Shown: one piece after another, positions 46,051 to 56,823 of the stretch
How the letters are laid out: every line of letters starts with the position of its first letter
Numbering within the stretch: position 1 is the stretch's first letter
Program-made: the position numbers and the translations under genes
The notes under the pieces: model-generated
Seen by the model: the letters and a program-made list of their open reading frames with translations, nothing else
Databases searched by the model: none
Told to the model about the DNA's origin: nothing
Source of the DNA: Antilocapra americana
Taxonomy: Eukaryota; Chordata; Mammalia; Artiodactyla; Antilocapridae
Reading direction: 5' to 3'
NCBI GenBank assembly: GCA_007570785.1
Contig: ML661902.1
Span: 1,676,044-1,740,043, forward strand
Length of the DNA: 64,000 bases

Positions 46051-47185
46051 AAAAAGAGACCTCTGGCAGAAAGTGGAGAAGGACAGTAATGCGACGCATC
46101 AGGTTTTTGCACAGTACTGCTTCATGGTTGGAGCCAGGTGGCAAGTCACCACGCGGTATCAGTCTGTTTCCATATGGCAGGTGTCAGGACAGATCTTGTT
46201 CCTCCATAATCTCTTCTTCCTGGACTCTCTCTCTATGACTTTCTAACCGTATTGGCCTCCCTTCTCTGTCTTGGCCCAGCCTGCTTAGCTCAGCTGATTT
46301 CTGTATTATCCATTCTATTTTTCTTATTCCTTTTCCCATCACATCTCTCTAATGGATATTTTATATCATCATAACCACTGTTTTCTTACCATAGACTCTC
46401 CTTAGATGAAAGGAATCTGGCTTTCACTTCCATTACTGTATGAAGCAAACTTTTGTACAGTTTTTCTTATATTTGAGATATGTACCTCTTATAACAGAAC
46501 ACTCTTCTAACATCCTAGTGCTATTATTTGTATTTTTGTGCCACCTATATGTGCACAAATGTGAATTCTATTTAAGCTCTGTCATCAGTTATGATAATAT
46601 AACCATAAAAAGGTAAATTACATACAAATTGAAAAATCAATAAATTATAAATTTAAAATATAAATGCCGTATATAGATGGCATATTTCATTTAGAACTTA
46701 AAAGTACTTTAAAGCCATATTTACGTTTTTTTCAAAGTCAGTCAATGATTAGTCAGAGAAAATCATCTGGGTGAAGAACTTCTGGTTCCAAATATGTCTT
46801 AATGAATAGGATTTGAAATCTGGACCATAGCATAAGACACAAAATAATGATGATATTTGGAAAGAGAATGAAGACCAAAATGAACAGAAAGTTTTTTCCC
46901 CAGAAGACTATTTGACTTGATCAGAAGGACGTTATGTCGAATGTGGGTGGAAACAAAGAAGATATTAAAAAGCCTTGAGATGTCAGTCTCAGTGGAGGAA
47001 TTTATATCAGGTATATTTATACAGAGGAACTTAATGAGGTGTTTTGTGATTCATAAGATACAACTTAAGAAAGGACACATGACAGCTATGTATTCACTTG
47101 CAGTCTAGTCTTCTTGGCTGTTAAACTGACTTCACTGGACTTTAATATCCTTATTAATAAAATGAAGTGTTTGGATTAAATCAGA
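46051..47185. other. Single-copy sequence, nothing recognised
   Basis: No gene or clearly nameable repeat. Confidence 0.5.
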
Positions 47186-47189
47186 TGAT

Positions 47190-47540
47190 TAATTATGCTG
47201 CAATTGATAATTTAACCCTAAATATCAGTGGTCTAACACACAAATGTAAAACCTTTCTCAATGTCCAACATTGGTCTGCACAGATTCTGCTGCATTTAGC
47301 CACTCAGCAACCCAGCTGACGGAGGTCTTTTTATGTTGAGACACCACCTGCATCACAGGACAAGGCTTCACAGGCCACCATGGTGAGGGAGGATGTTGAT
47401 GGAGGAGGCACAGAGCTTTGAATTATCCAGCCAGAAAGTGATACACACAATTTCCATCACAGCCAATTGCTCAGAACTATTCTTATGGTCTAAACATGTT
47501 GGAGAAATACAGAGGATCACGTGGGATATTTTGTAATCAT
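47190..47540 (+). repeat. Ancient mammalian repeat, same family as at 11.7 kb, not named
   Basis: AATTATGCTGCAATTGATAA, TATCAGTGGTCTAACACACA, CAACATTGGTCTGCACAG, CCACTCAGCAACCCAGCTGA, CGGAGGTC and GAAAGTGATACACACAATTT follow a common mammalian pattern ('aaatctcagtggcttaacacaac ... ggaagtgacacacgtcacttcc'). Confidence 0.55.
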
Positions 47541-47596
47541 TTCTATATCTGCATTCTCAACTTTTTTCAACAGGGGTTCTAAAATCTTTGACCATA

Positions 47597-47845
47597 AAGG
47601 CTGGCATTTACTGACTACCTTCTATTTATTAGGCAATTTGTATACATTAAAACTTCCTACCTGCAGTACTAAGATTTGCTACCTACAACTATACACCTTA
47701 GGCAATATTATCCAATCTTCTAGGTGAAAAAGTAGGCAATATTATCCAAACTTATAGACAAGAAACAGATTTAAGGTAAATAATCTTTCTGATAACTACT
47801 GGAGTTGAGCTCTAAATCCAGGACTATTAACTCAAATAAACAGTA
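47597..47845 (-). mobile_element. MIR SINE with an internal duplication
   Basis: CATTTACTGACTACCTTCTA, ACATTAAAACTTCCTACC-, CAATATTATCC, CAAGAAACAGATTTAAGG and GAGTTGAGCTCTAAATCC match the reverse-complement MIR. TAGGCAATATTATCCAA occurs twice (47,699 and 47,733), a 34-bp step duplication within it. Confidence 0.65.
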
Positions 47846-48530
47846 AGACTGTTTCTCGATACCTCACTGTCCTCCCTGAGTATGGTATAATAAAAATGGC
47901 TTTTGAAAGCTTGTGCTATGGCATAAGTAAGAAAACAAATCTGAAATTTGTTTTAATTATGTCAAAATGCCTAAAGGAAATTGTACGTTTATCTGTAATA
48001 TGACTGAAGGTTATCTAAAATGTCACATTTCTTTACTTTTGATTGAAACTATATAAAATCATATGATAACAAGGATTATATAATGCTTGCTAAACATTCT
48101 TATAGCCCATTACAGGTCTTTGATGAATAAAAAGAAAACATTACAAAATATTTGATCAGTTGGGTAAAAATTACAGTGGTTCTTCAGGATATAAACTGGG
48201 TAAGATTGGGATATGTTGGATGATCATGAAGATATTTATAGTTCGATTCCCAGAGCTTATTATATACATTGTTGTTCCTGTATTTGCAACTTCTTTGTTC
48301 TTGCCAATTGAATATACACCAATCATCACATTAGCTCTCCTGATGTTTTGTTTACATGGCACCAACTCTGCAGTTATTTGGAAACCCCAGGTGATTGGAT
48401 GAAGTTTTCCCTTTGTATTTGAAAGTCTGACATCAATTAATGCAACAAGAAAGTCATTAATTTAATTAATAATCACTGAAAATTCTCCCTAGCCCCACCA
48501 CTTCTAAATTTATCCTCAATTAAAGACATT
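47846..48530. other. AT-rich sequence with an 80-codon hydrophobic frame, not called as a gene
   Basis: The frame at 48,160-48,402 (+) encodes a hydrophobic string with LIIYIVVPVFATSLFLPIEY, but the opposite strand is open too and no family is securely recognised. Confidence 0.4.
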
Positions 48531-48531
48531 C

Positions 48532-48662
48532 TTTTATTTATTCATTTAGCTCTATTCATTAAGTACCTACTGTATGCTCAGCACGATGCTGGGTTGGGAT
48601 TACAAAGATGAAGATGTCAAAGAACTTGCTTTTAAAGAGCTCAAGATATCATGAGAAAAAAT
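48532..48662 (-). mobile_element. L2 LINE 3'-end remnant
   Basis: ATTCATTAAGTACCTACTGT, ATGCTCAGCACGATGCTGGG, TTGGGATTACAAAGATGAAG and TTAAAGAGCTCAAGATAT follow the reverse-complement L2 3' end. Confidence 0.65.
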
Positions 48663-49637
48663 ATTTTAACATTTGTTTCAGTATTTTTTTCCTTAACTGG
48701 GCCCCCAAACACTCTCTAGCAATTCAGTTTACCTACTTCCTAATGAAACCAAGCTTTTCATTATTTTGTTAAGGCATTTGTGCTTGTATTGTCTAAATGG
48801 CACCTGTTTTCAAAATATTTAGGAATATTAATTAGCTTGTTTTTCAGCACAAAAGATAAAATCATGTTTTAAAAGCAAAATTACATTTTATCAGTTGCAG
48901 TAATAGGATTTATTTTGCATATTTGTTTTGTAATAGTATACAAACAAATGATAGAAACAAAACATGTTTGGGTTTTTTTTCTTTTAGTTAATACAATATT
49001 TCTAGGATCTCAATACTTTGGAGAACTGAATAACTAGCATCTAATGCTTTGAAAGTATATATTATATTTCATTTGATAGACACCTGAAAAAGAACAGCCA
49101 ATTTCCTAGAGTGGAATTAATAAAAAAGAAAAATTTTAGAGCCTTGTTTTTGCTTAATTAATTAATTATTCTTAGTTTGCTTTTGGGATTTAGAAATGCA
49201 TCTCAGTGTTTTCAAATATAGAAAAATTTACTGAGTTAATCCATAAATGCCCTCTTGTGACAGTCTCCAAAAATGCAACTGCCTTTTTCCCTATTTACTT
49301 TACTTTGTTTTTTTCTAAAGTAATTTAATATATCCAAGCTATAACTGTTATGACAAAAAGTAGTTTTATATTTTATCTTATCAGATTAACATATCTTTTT
49401 CAATAAGCTATGATTATGTGATGTTTTGAAATTGAGACAGAAAACTTGTGACTATACTATTCCTTGTGTAAGGTAATTATTGGAAAGACTTAGGAAAAAT
49501 CTAATTCTATCATCATTGTATTCTGCTTTGATGTGCATAATAAGAGAATTCTAGATATTATGAAAAAATCCTTTTTCAACCTTTTCTTGAGAACTTTTAG
49601 GGTCATAGCACCTTTCCCAATGTGATAGCTAAAAGAT
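48663..49637. other. Single-copy sequence, nothing recognised
   Basis: AT-rich, no gene or nameable repeat. Confidence 0.5.
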
Positions 49638-49707
49638 AATTAATATATCAAATTAGTTAGAACCATTCTCTCAATTAATATATCAAATTAGTTAGAACCA
49701 TTCTCTC
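49638..49707. repeat. Perfect 35-bp tandem duplication
   Basis: The 35-bp unit beginning AATTAATATATCAAATTAGT occupies 49,638-49,672 and 49,673-49,707 with no difference between the copies. Confidence 0.97.
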
Positions 49708-49784
49708 ATAAATTATTTTTCATTTTTAACCAATTATCTTTTGTATTCATTAGTCATCCTGAATATCCTAAAAGAAAATTTTAC

Positions 49785-49900
49785 TATTCATATTTGGAAA
49801 TGAAACAATTCACGGTTAAAGCTGTTAAATGACTTGCTCAGAGACAAAAGTGAGTGCATCGCTGTACGCCAGTGGGTCAACATGTGACTTCCATTGGCTT
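49785..49900 (-). mobile_element. MIR SINE remnant
   Basis: TATTTGGAAATGAAACAATT, CGGTTAAAGCTGTTAAATGA and CTTGCTCAGAGACAAAAGTG resemble the reverse-complement MIR core ('gaggaaactgaggc ... aagtgacttgcccaag'). Confidence 0.5.
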
Positions 49901-50276
49901 TACATATACCTGTATTTGAAAGTCACATATCAGCAAAAGCTTTTCAAACAGCAAGCAATGGATGCATCTTAAAATTTTTTTCTAAAACTTCTTTGGACCA
50001 AAAATACTTAACATAATTTCAAAACACAAAAAGAATGCTGAAAAGTATTTTCTGTCTAAGATTCATTCTACAAAGGTTTTCAATACAGATATAAACATGA
50101 AATTTCTTAAGAATATGACCTAATGTAAGACCTTGAAATAAGACAGTCCTATGTTTGGGGAAATTACTTGATTTAAAAATATTCAGTTTCTTATTCTGAA
50201 ATATGGGACTAAGAATAACCTACTTAATAGGATTTTAGTAAGATTTACATGAGATTAATTTTCTTGCCCTTAGCTG
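49901..50276. other. Single-copy sequence, nothing recognised
   Basis: No gene or nameable repeat. Confidence 0.5.
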
Positions 50277-50285
50277 AAGCTTAAA

Positions 50286-50641
50286 AATTATGGAGACTCT
50301 TGAGAATCCCTTGGACAGCAAGGAGATCAAATCAGTCAATCCTAAAGGAAATCAACCCTGAATATTAATCAGAAGGACTGAAGCTGAAACTCCAATACTT
50401 TGGCCACCTGATGTGAAGAACCAACTCATTGGAAAAGACCCTGATGCTGGGAAAGATTGAGAGTGGGGGAGAAGGGGACAAGAGAAGACAAGATGGTTGG
50501 TTGGCATCACTGACTCTATGGACATGAGTTGGAACAACCTCCAGGAAATAGTGAAGGACAGGGAATACTGGCTTGCAGAAGTCCGTGGGGTCACAAAGAG
50601 TCAGACTTGACTTAGTGAGTGAACAATAATTATTAGATAAA
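50286..50641 (+). mobile_element. BovB LINE 3'-end insertion
   Basis: GGAGACTCTTGAGAATCCCT, AGGAAATCAACCCTGAATAT, GGAAAAGACCCTGATGCTGG and GTCACAAAGAGTCAGACTTG up to GAGTGAACAATAATTATTAG. A 9-nt pair AAGCTTAAA at 50,277-50,285 and 50,642-50,650 is the likely TSD. Confidence 0.92.
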
Positions 50642-50650
50642 AAGCTTAAA

Positions 50651-51385
50651 TGTGTGTTGTGGACTCAAAACACATTTACCATTATTAAGTGGCTTTATTT
50701 AGATTGCCATATTTCAATACTTGCTAATCCCCTATCCGTTAAATTTAAAAACTGTGTAATTTTATATGGAATGCTTAATGTTCATAACAAATGAGAATAA
50801 GAAAATTCAATAACGTGAATTCTATTTATACTTTTGTCAACTTAAATACTTTAAATTATATTATCTTGATAATAAAATTGGATAATAAGTAGCCAAGAGC
50901 CAAACTTGAAGTTTATACAGCCCTGAACTTATAGAGTCTTACCATAACTAAGTGGGGACCACTTGTAAAGAATAAAAGTCAATGATCTATGATGGAATTT
51001 AGGGGCATCCTGAACAACGGAATGTAAGAGGAAAAAGCAGGGAACCTTTAGAAACCTTTAGGAAGGGAACCTTAGGAGCAGTAAGGTTCCCTAGCTCCTA
51101 GGGAAAAACTAGCAAAAACACCTAGTCCAGAGTTCAGAGAAGGACACAACTGCAGAGCTACCAATACAGAGTGATTTTCTATTTAGGGATCTCTTGCAAA
51201 TAATCACATTTTTAAATTTTACAATCATGTATGAATTCCATACCAGAGTGCAAGATAATGTGAGAAAATAATTGTTAGTTAAGGTATCTGAAAAGGTCCC
51301 TCAGTTCCAAAGTAGCTTTTGACATTCCTTTTTCTCCTGACTTCCTATACCCAACGTAATGCCATTCTTGTAAATTTTACTTCTA
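50651..51385. other. Single-copy sequence with a short perfect hairpin
   Basis: No gene. A perfect 11-bp inverted repeat with a 7-nt loop lies at 51,064-51,092 (AGGGAACCTTA / TAAGGTTCCCT). Confidence 0.55.
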
Positions 51386-51387
51386 AG

Positions 51388-52142
51388 TATATCTTGAATC
51401 TTGCCTTTCTTCTCCACCTTTACCATTACCACCCTCCTTGAAGACACCATCATCTTTCTTCTCAATTACTCCAAGAGCCTCCAAAGTAGTATTCCTAATT
51501 ACCCTCCATTCCCCCATTACCACCCCTTGTACCTCTCACCAAATGCAGGCTCCAAATTCTTTCTCCAGATCACAAGGTGATTTTTAGAAACCACAAATAT
51601 AAAACAATGCGTTAGTTAGGAACTTTCAACCATTTTTCCATGATATATAAAACCCTAAAATTGCATAAAACATCTACTGATCCTCCTTGTCCACTTCTCC
51701 AATCTCATGTTTAACCACTCCTCTAGGCTAATTCTGGATCACACTGGCCTCTGTCTAGTACCCCAAATACATTAATTTCTTTCCTGTTTCAGGGTTCTCC
51801 TGAATTTTTTTCTTCTACCATCTTTTGCCTAATTGTGTTCATGCCTCTTCTGCCTTCAGTTCAGCTCAAGCATTCTTTCCATCGAGAAGTAACACAACCA
51901 CCAGGACAAGTATAGTATTTGTATTATAAACACACTCCTAAGTCACTTCCTCCAAACAACTTACCACTCATTAAACGTAAATGTTTATTTGGTGACGTGT
52001 TGATAAGTACTGGTTATTGGCCTCGTCAGACTATAAGCTCCTAAGAGACCGTATCTATCTGCTCATCAGTAAATTCCAGAGCCTATAGCAACAGTTGGCA
52101 TCCAGTTGGTGGTTCAATGATTATTTGTTAAATAAATTAAAT
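51388..52142 (+). mobile_element. L2 LINE 3' region
   Basis: About 750 bp in consistent order: CCTTTACCATTACCACCCTC, GACACCATCATCTTTCTTCT, CTCCAAGAGCCTCCAAAG, TAACCACTCCTCTAGGC, TCACACTGGCCTCTGTCTAG, CAGTTCAGCTCAAGCATTC, GACTATAAGCTCCTAAGAGA, and the tail ATGATTATTTGTTAAATAAA. The clearest L2 of the window; no coding capacity remains. Confidence 0.85.
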
Positions 52143-52520
52143 TGCCTGCTTTTCTTTCAACTGGAGAAGCCATTTCTTGTTTAATCTGTCTTCAGGACAA
52201 ATATGTGTTCCTGCAACAGTTTCACTCCTTTCCTCTTCTTTCCAATTCCAACTTGACCAGCTACACTTGCCAACCACACACCTGTCTCAATCCATCGGTG
52301 CCACCTGTGGGCCCTTACCTGCCTCATGCATTTCTCTCCATCTCCTTCCTCCTTTGAGGGGAATGAGACCCCTAATGTGTTCTTCTTGCCCCTCATCCTT
52401 CTCTCTGATTTTAAACTCATAACATAACTTACCTTTTAGTTAATCTCTTTCTCACACACATGCACATCTCTTTTAAATTTTCTTTTTTCTATTCCAAATT
52501 TTGTTTAGTGATTTCGAAAA
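52143..52520. other. Single-copy, pyrimidine-biased sequence
   Basis: Overlapping frames of 71-81 codons on both strands reflect composition rather than a gene. Confidence 0.45.
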
Positions 52521-52527
52521 ATTTCCT

Positions 52528-52642
52528 CTAAGACTGCTTCCCCGCTTCTTCTCTTTTTTCCCATTCTCTCTTTTCCTTCCTCCTCATCCCCCTTTCTCCT
52601 TCCTCCTCTTTCTATCAGCTTCTTCCTCTTCCTTTTTAGTTA
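52528..52642. repeat. Polypyrimidine-rich tract (~115 bp)
   Basis: Almost uninterrupted C and T on the plus strand (few purines between 52,531 and 52,641), for example CCTTCCTCCTCATCCCCCTT. Such tracts can form triplex (H-DNA) structures and stall polymerases. Confidence 0.85.
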
Positions 52643-52955
52643 TTATAATATTACACATGTAGAAAAATATGTTGAAATTCCAGAAATCTGCTTTCCAAAT
52701 TTTAGCTTGTAATTATTTATAAGATAGGACTCTCTAAAATACCTTTGACTTATAAAACCAAGATGATAAGTATTTGCCCCATTAGCATCCTGATAAAGCC
52801 TAAAATTCTAAAAATTTTATAGTAATACTGTGCTTTAAGGGCAAACATATAAATACCTTTAGAAAATATATAATCTCAATGAATTACTGTGTTAGTAAGT
52901 CATGATTGACTTGTACCTATGTGGTGCTATATTATTGTGGGCTTAATAACCGGAA
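52643..52955. other. Single-copy sequence, nothing recognised
   Basis: No gene or nameable repeat. Confidence 0.5.
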
Positions 52956-53080
52956 GGGGCTTCTCTGATAGCTCAGTTGGTAAAGAATCCACCTGCAACA
53001 CAGGAGACCCTGGTTCGACTCCTGGGTCGGAAAGATCTGTTGGAGAAGGGGACAGCTACCCATTCTAGTATTCTGGCCTT
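52956..53080 (+). mobile_element. Bov-tA SINE, 5' part with intact Pol III boxes
   Basis: GGGCTTCTCTGATAGCTCAG start, A box TAGCTCAGTTGG (52,969-52,980) and B box GGTTCGACTCC (53,012-53,022), both at consensus, then GGAGAAGGGGACAGCTACCC and TCTAGTATTCTGGCCTT. The 3' half is missing. Confidence 0.9.
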
Positions 53081-54178
53081 AAACATTAAACAGAGTAAGA
53101 GGGAAATAAGTCTCTTTTAAACTTTTCAGTGTAGATTTATTTACTTCTTAACCCCAACCATATTGTACTTAATGTTACCAGTTTACAATTATAAATTTTT
53201 AATTAGCTGTATCTAGAAATAATCTAAACTGGCAAAAGTTTTGTATTTCCAGTAGTATTTAAATTCTAATCATGAATAAATATTGTAATCTTTCTGGAAT
53301 TACATATGAAACTCAACAACTAGATATTAAATTGAGTGGAAACTTCCCTATGTAGTTGGATCATTTGTAAAAACATTGAGCAACATTGATAATATATATA
53401 TATATATATATATAAAATAATTCTTGAATGGCAAAGTTAATTTCATGAAAAATATTTGGTATGAGCATTGACTGCTTACCTACTCTATCTAGCATGAGGT
53501 ATTATGACATCAATATTTCTTGAAACTTTTCATAAACAATCAACTGGATATTATTTACACTTTTACAGAGGCTAACAATTCACTAAAACAATTATGGCCA
53601 AAATTACTCATATATTTAGTACATTACAACCAAGAATTACATACTGTCTAGGTCTAGCTTATGAAGTTAATTATTTCTCTAAATTCAGTAAATATTTTAC
53701 TACAAGGTGCAACATCATCTCTTTTAAGTAAAGACAAACTCAACTATTGCAGGGTTTCAGTTCCTGTTGTCAAACGTTTAGTGAGCAATGACTTAGTGCT
53801 ATGAAGAACACAGAGATGAAGACAAAATTCCCTCCCTTTTGGAGCATGAGTGAATTGAGCAAAAGAACTGGAGATCTGATTTTCAAGCAAACAGAAAATG
53901 AAGAAAAAGTTACTTTATGAATATTAATCTTTCACAAATCAGAGAACCCACCTTTCAAGTCTTTATGATTAACTCTTTAGTTATAAATGCCATGGGTCTA
54001 GCATTCTTCATACACCAAATCTAAAATAACTACATATTGCTTTGGGTGGCATCATATTTACAAAAAATAAATAAATCAACATGAGTGTTATAACCAAAGG
54101 TTTGTAAATATGACCAATAAAGTAGCCTTCAGAGGACTTAGAGTAGGAATTGTAAAAAAAATTTATATTGCCCTTTAT
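53081..54178. other. Mostly single-copy sequence with an (AT)n tract
   Basis: An uninterrupted (AT)n run of ~25 bp at 53,391-53,415. At about 53,775-53,850 a weak L2 3'-end resemblance (GAGCAATGACTTAGTGCTAT, ACAGAGATGAAGACAAAATT). No gene. Confidence 0.5.
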
Positions 54179-54190
54179 GAACATAAGAGA

Positions 54191-54462
54191 GTCCTGAATA
54201 TTCATTGGAAGGACTGATGCTGAAGCTGAAACGTTGGCCACCTGATGCGAAGAACTGACTCACTTGAAAAGACCCTGATGATGGGAAAGATTGAAGGCAG
54301 GAGGAGAATGGGACAACAGAGGATGAGATGGTTGGATGGTATCACTAACTCAATGGACATGAGTTTGAGTAAGCTCTGGGAGTTGGTGATGGACAGGGAG
54401 GCCTGGCGTGCTGCAGTCCGTGGGCTCACAAAGAGTCAGACACGATTGAACGACTGAACTGA
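54191..54462 (+). mobile_element. BovB 3'-end insertion with TSD
   Basis: TTCATTGGAAGGACTGATGC, GCGAAGAACTGACTCACTTG, GAGATGGTTGGATGGTATCA, GGTGATGGACAGGGAGGCCT, and the tail CGATTGAACGACTGAACTGA. TSD ACATAAGAGA, possibly extended to GAACATAAGAGA (54,179-54,190 and 54,461-54,472, where GAAC is shared with the element's tail). The frame 54,245-54,457 is the open C-terminal end of ORF2. Confidence 0.95.
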
Positions 54463-54746
54463 ACATAAGAGAAAAGTTTATCATGGTAAAAGTTCTGAAG
54501 TAGCATTTGTCTAATAAAGATGAAAAGGTCCAGTTCTGACAGTGTTTCAGTATATACTCTGTTTATGAAAATATTCTTTGATTTTATCAAAATAAGGTAT
54601 AGTTTATAGGCATATAGTTTAGATAAGTGATTTCATGTATAAATGCCTAAATTTTATTTTCTAGAGAATAGTTCAAATTTGATATTGTATATTTTTCTTT
54701 GCTACAATTTTTCCTATAAGAATCTTCTTTAGACATATGATTCTTT

Positions 54747-55296
54747 CTTTTTTTTTTTATTATTGTTTTTGCCATACATTGTCATGATATCACCATGGGT
54801 TTACATATGCTTCCCCTCCGGGTCCCCCCTCCCTCCTCCCTCCCCCCCGGGAAATCTCGCTGCACCAGTCCCGAGCATCAATCCTGGGCTGGCGATTGAT
54901 TAGACACATGACAATTAACATGCTTCAATGCCCTTCTCCCATCTCATCCCACCCTTACCCTCATCCACAAAGTCCACAAGTCTATTCTATACATCTGCGT
55001 TCCTTTTGTTGTCTCCCATGTTGGGTTCTCATTACTGTCTTTCTAAATTCCATATATATGTGTTAATATACTGTATTGTTGTTTTTGCTTCTGGCTTACT
55101 TCACTCTGGATAATGGGCTCCAGTTTCGTCCATCTGAGTAGAATTGCTTCAAATGAATTTTTTTTTAATGCTGAGTAATAGTCCATTGTGTATATATACC
55201 ACAGCTTTCTTATCCATTCGTCAGTTGATGGGCATCTAGGTTGCTTCCATGTCCTGGCTATTGTAAACAATGCAGCGATGAACATTGGGGTGCACG
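54747..55296 (-). mobile_element. 5'-truncated ruminant L1 with 17-nt TSD
   Basis: A poly-T run, then TTTTTGCCATACATTGTCAT, CACCATGGGTTTACATATGC, a C-rich patch, GAGCATCAATCCTGGGCTGG, and the end of ORF2. TSD TAGACATATGATTCTTT at 54,730-54,746 and 55,297-55,313, perfect. 550 bp. Perfect TSD, clean T-tract and intact ORF2 end make it one of the youngest insertions here. Confidence 0.97.
55043..55296 (-). pseudogene. L1 ORF2p C-terminal fragment, open to its stop codon
   Basis: About 84 codons without lesion: MFIAALFTIARTWKQPRCPS, EWIRKLWYIYTMDYYSALKK, ending at a TAG at 55,043-55,045. This is the far C-terminus of L1 ORF2, a region after the RT and cysteine-rich part. Everything upstream is missing by 5' truncation, so it is a dead fragment. 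A short in-frame extension upstream is host flank. Confidence 0.93.
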
Positions 55297-55313
55297 TAGA
55301 CATATGATTCTTT

Positions 55314-56823
55314 AATCTATATAAAAGAGGAAAAAACAAAATAATCAAGCAAAAGAAAAAATCCTGCTGGACTGGCTAGAACTTAAGATTCCAAGAGTCA
55401 AAAGTCCAGTCTTCAGACATGATTATGCTTCCATATTACACCGCTATGAAGCTGGGCTGCTTATCAACTTGACCAAGAGTTAAATAGGAGACAAAACTCA
55501 AAAAAATGTGTGGTGAATGTTTAAACTATCTTTACATCAACTTGGAAAAGTTTCTATCTACAACGTGTTCTTTAAAAGTCAACTTAACTAAATATATGAG
55601 ATAACTATCTGGCATGCCAATAATTCTAAATAAAGCCTTTGGAAAGCCTTTCTATATATTACATCATAAAAGTGTGGGTCACATGTGCTGTAATATATCC
55701 TCCTATATCATATACTTTAGAAAACAATTTCTCAGGGCTAGATTCTTTAAAATAGCTTAATCACTGGAATAGCTGTAAGTTAATAGCCAGTCATTATTAG
55801 TGTATTAATTAATGGAACAATACTACATATATCTACTAAAATATTACCATGTATATATTAATTTTAATTTCTCACTATATTAGGAAATATTATTTGTATA
55901 AGTAGATAATAAACCAGACAAAACAGGGGTCTTGATTTTCCCAGAAAACAACATAACCCAAGTCTTGTCATTGTCATTATGTTGACATATTTCTGTCTGT
56001 ATTCCCATAATGCATCAGAACAATTTTATCCTATAGTCAACTAAAGTTTAATATTTGTATCATACTACATATTTTGTGTTGTTATGACAATAACAAATTA
56101 TATCTCAGATTAAAATCTTTGACATCTATTAAAATTTGCATTCTTATTATTCCATTTTAATTTTACAGTAGATTTGTAATGTGTACATTTTCCATACTTT
56201 GTGTAAAATATCATACAAATGTGCTACTCTACTTAACTCAGGACTGATACATATTCCGACATTTATTTTAAATGATTTGTCTTGTGGGCAAATTGAGTTT
56301 TTACCACATTGTTAATCTGAGTTCATCTGAAACTACTGACCAACTAGTTTGTTGAACTATATGTCAAACAAAAGTGAAGATTATTGTAAAAGCATAAATG
56401 TGCAGCTGATATTATTTAATCCTTCTCCAAATACTGGAAAGGTTATCTGTTCAAACCTTAATATTCTTAAGAATGAGAGGTCATTAATTGTTTCCCCCTC
56501 TTCACTACTTAGCAAATTCACAATGAATGAAAGTAGACTGAAACATTACCCTGTAAAAGATTAAATCCAGAGGCTAAGCCAGATTAGTTACTATTAAATT
56601 TTAAAAACTTTCAACACTCTTATAATCAAAATGCTTCACCAATAAAGTTATATGATAAATTCATCATATATGTGACTAACAGGGTTTAAATAAATGCAAG
56701 TATATTTATATATTTTATGTTCATTCATTTATTGAACAAATATTAATGAAGCATTTATTATTTCACATGTTTTTAAAAATATTTTAATGTTGAGATTTTT
56801 ATGTATATTTACTATTTAGTCTC
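55314..56823. other. Single-copy sequence, nothing recognised
   Basis: 1.5 kb of AT-rich DNA without gene or nameable repeat. Confidence 0.5.

Noticed and set aside
52969..53022. Possible tRNA gene
   Set aside because: The A and B boxes are perfect, but the sequence is the tRNA-derived head of a Bov-tA SINE and continues into SINE body; no acceptor-stem pairing was seen.
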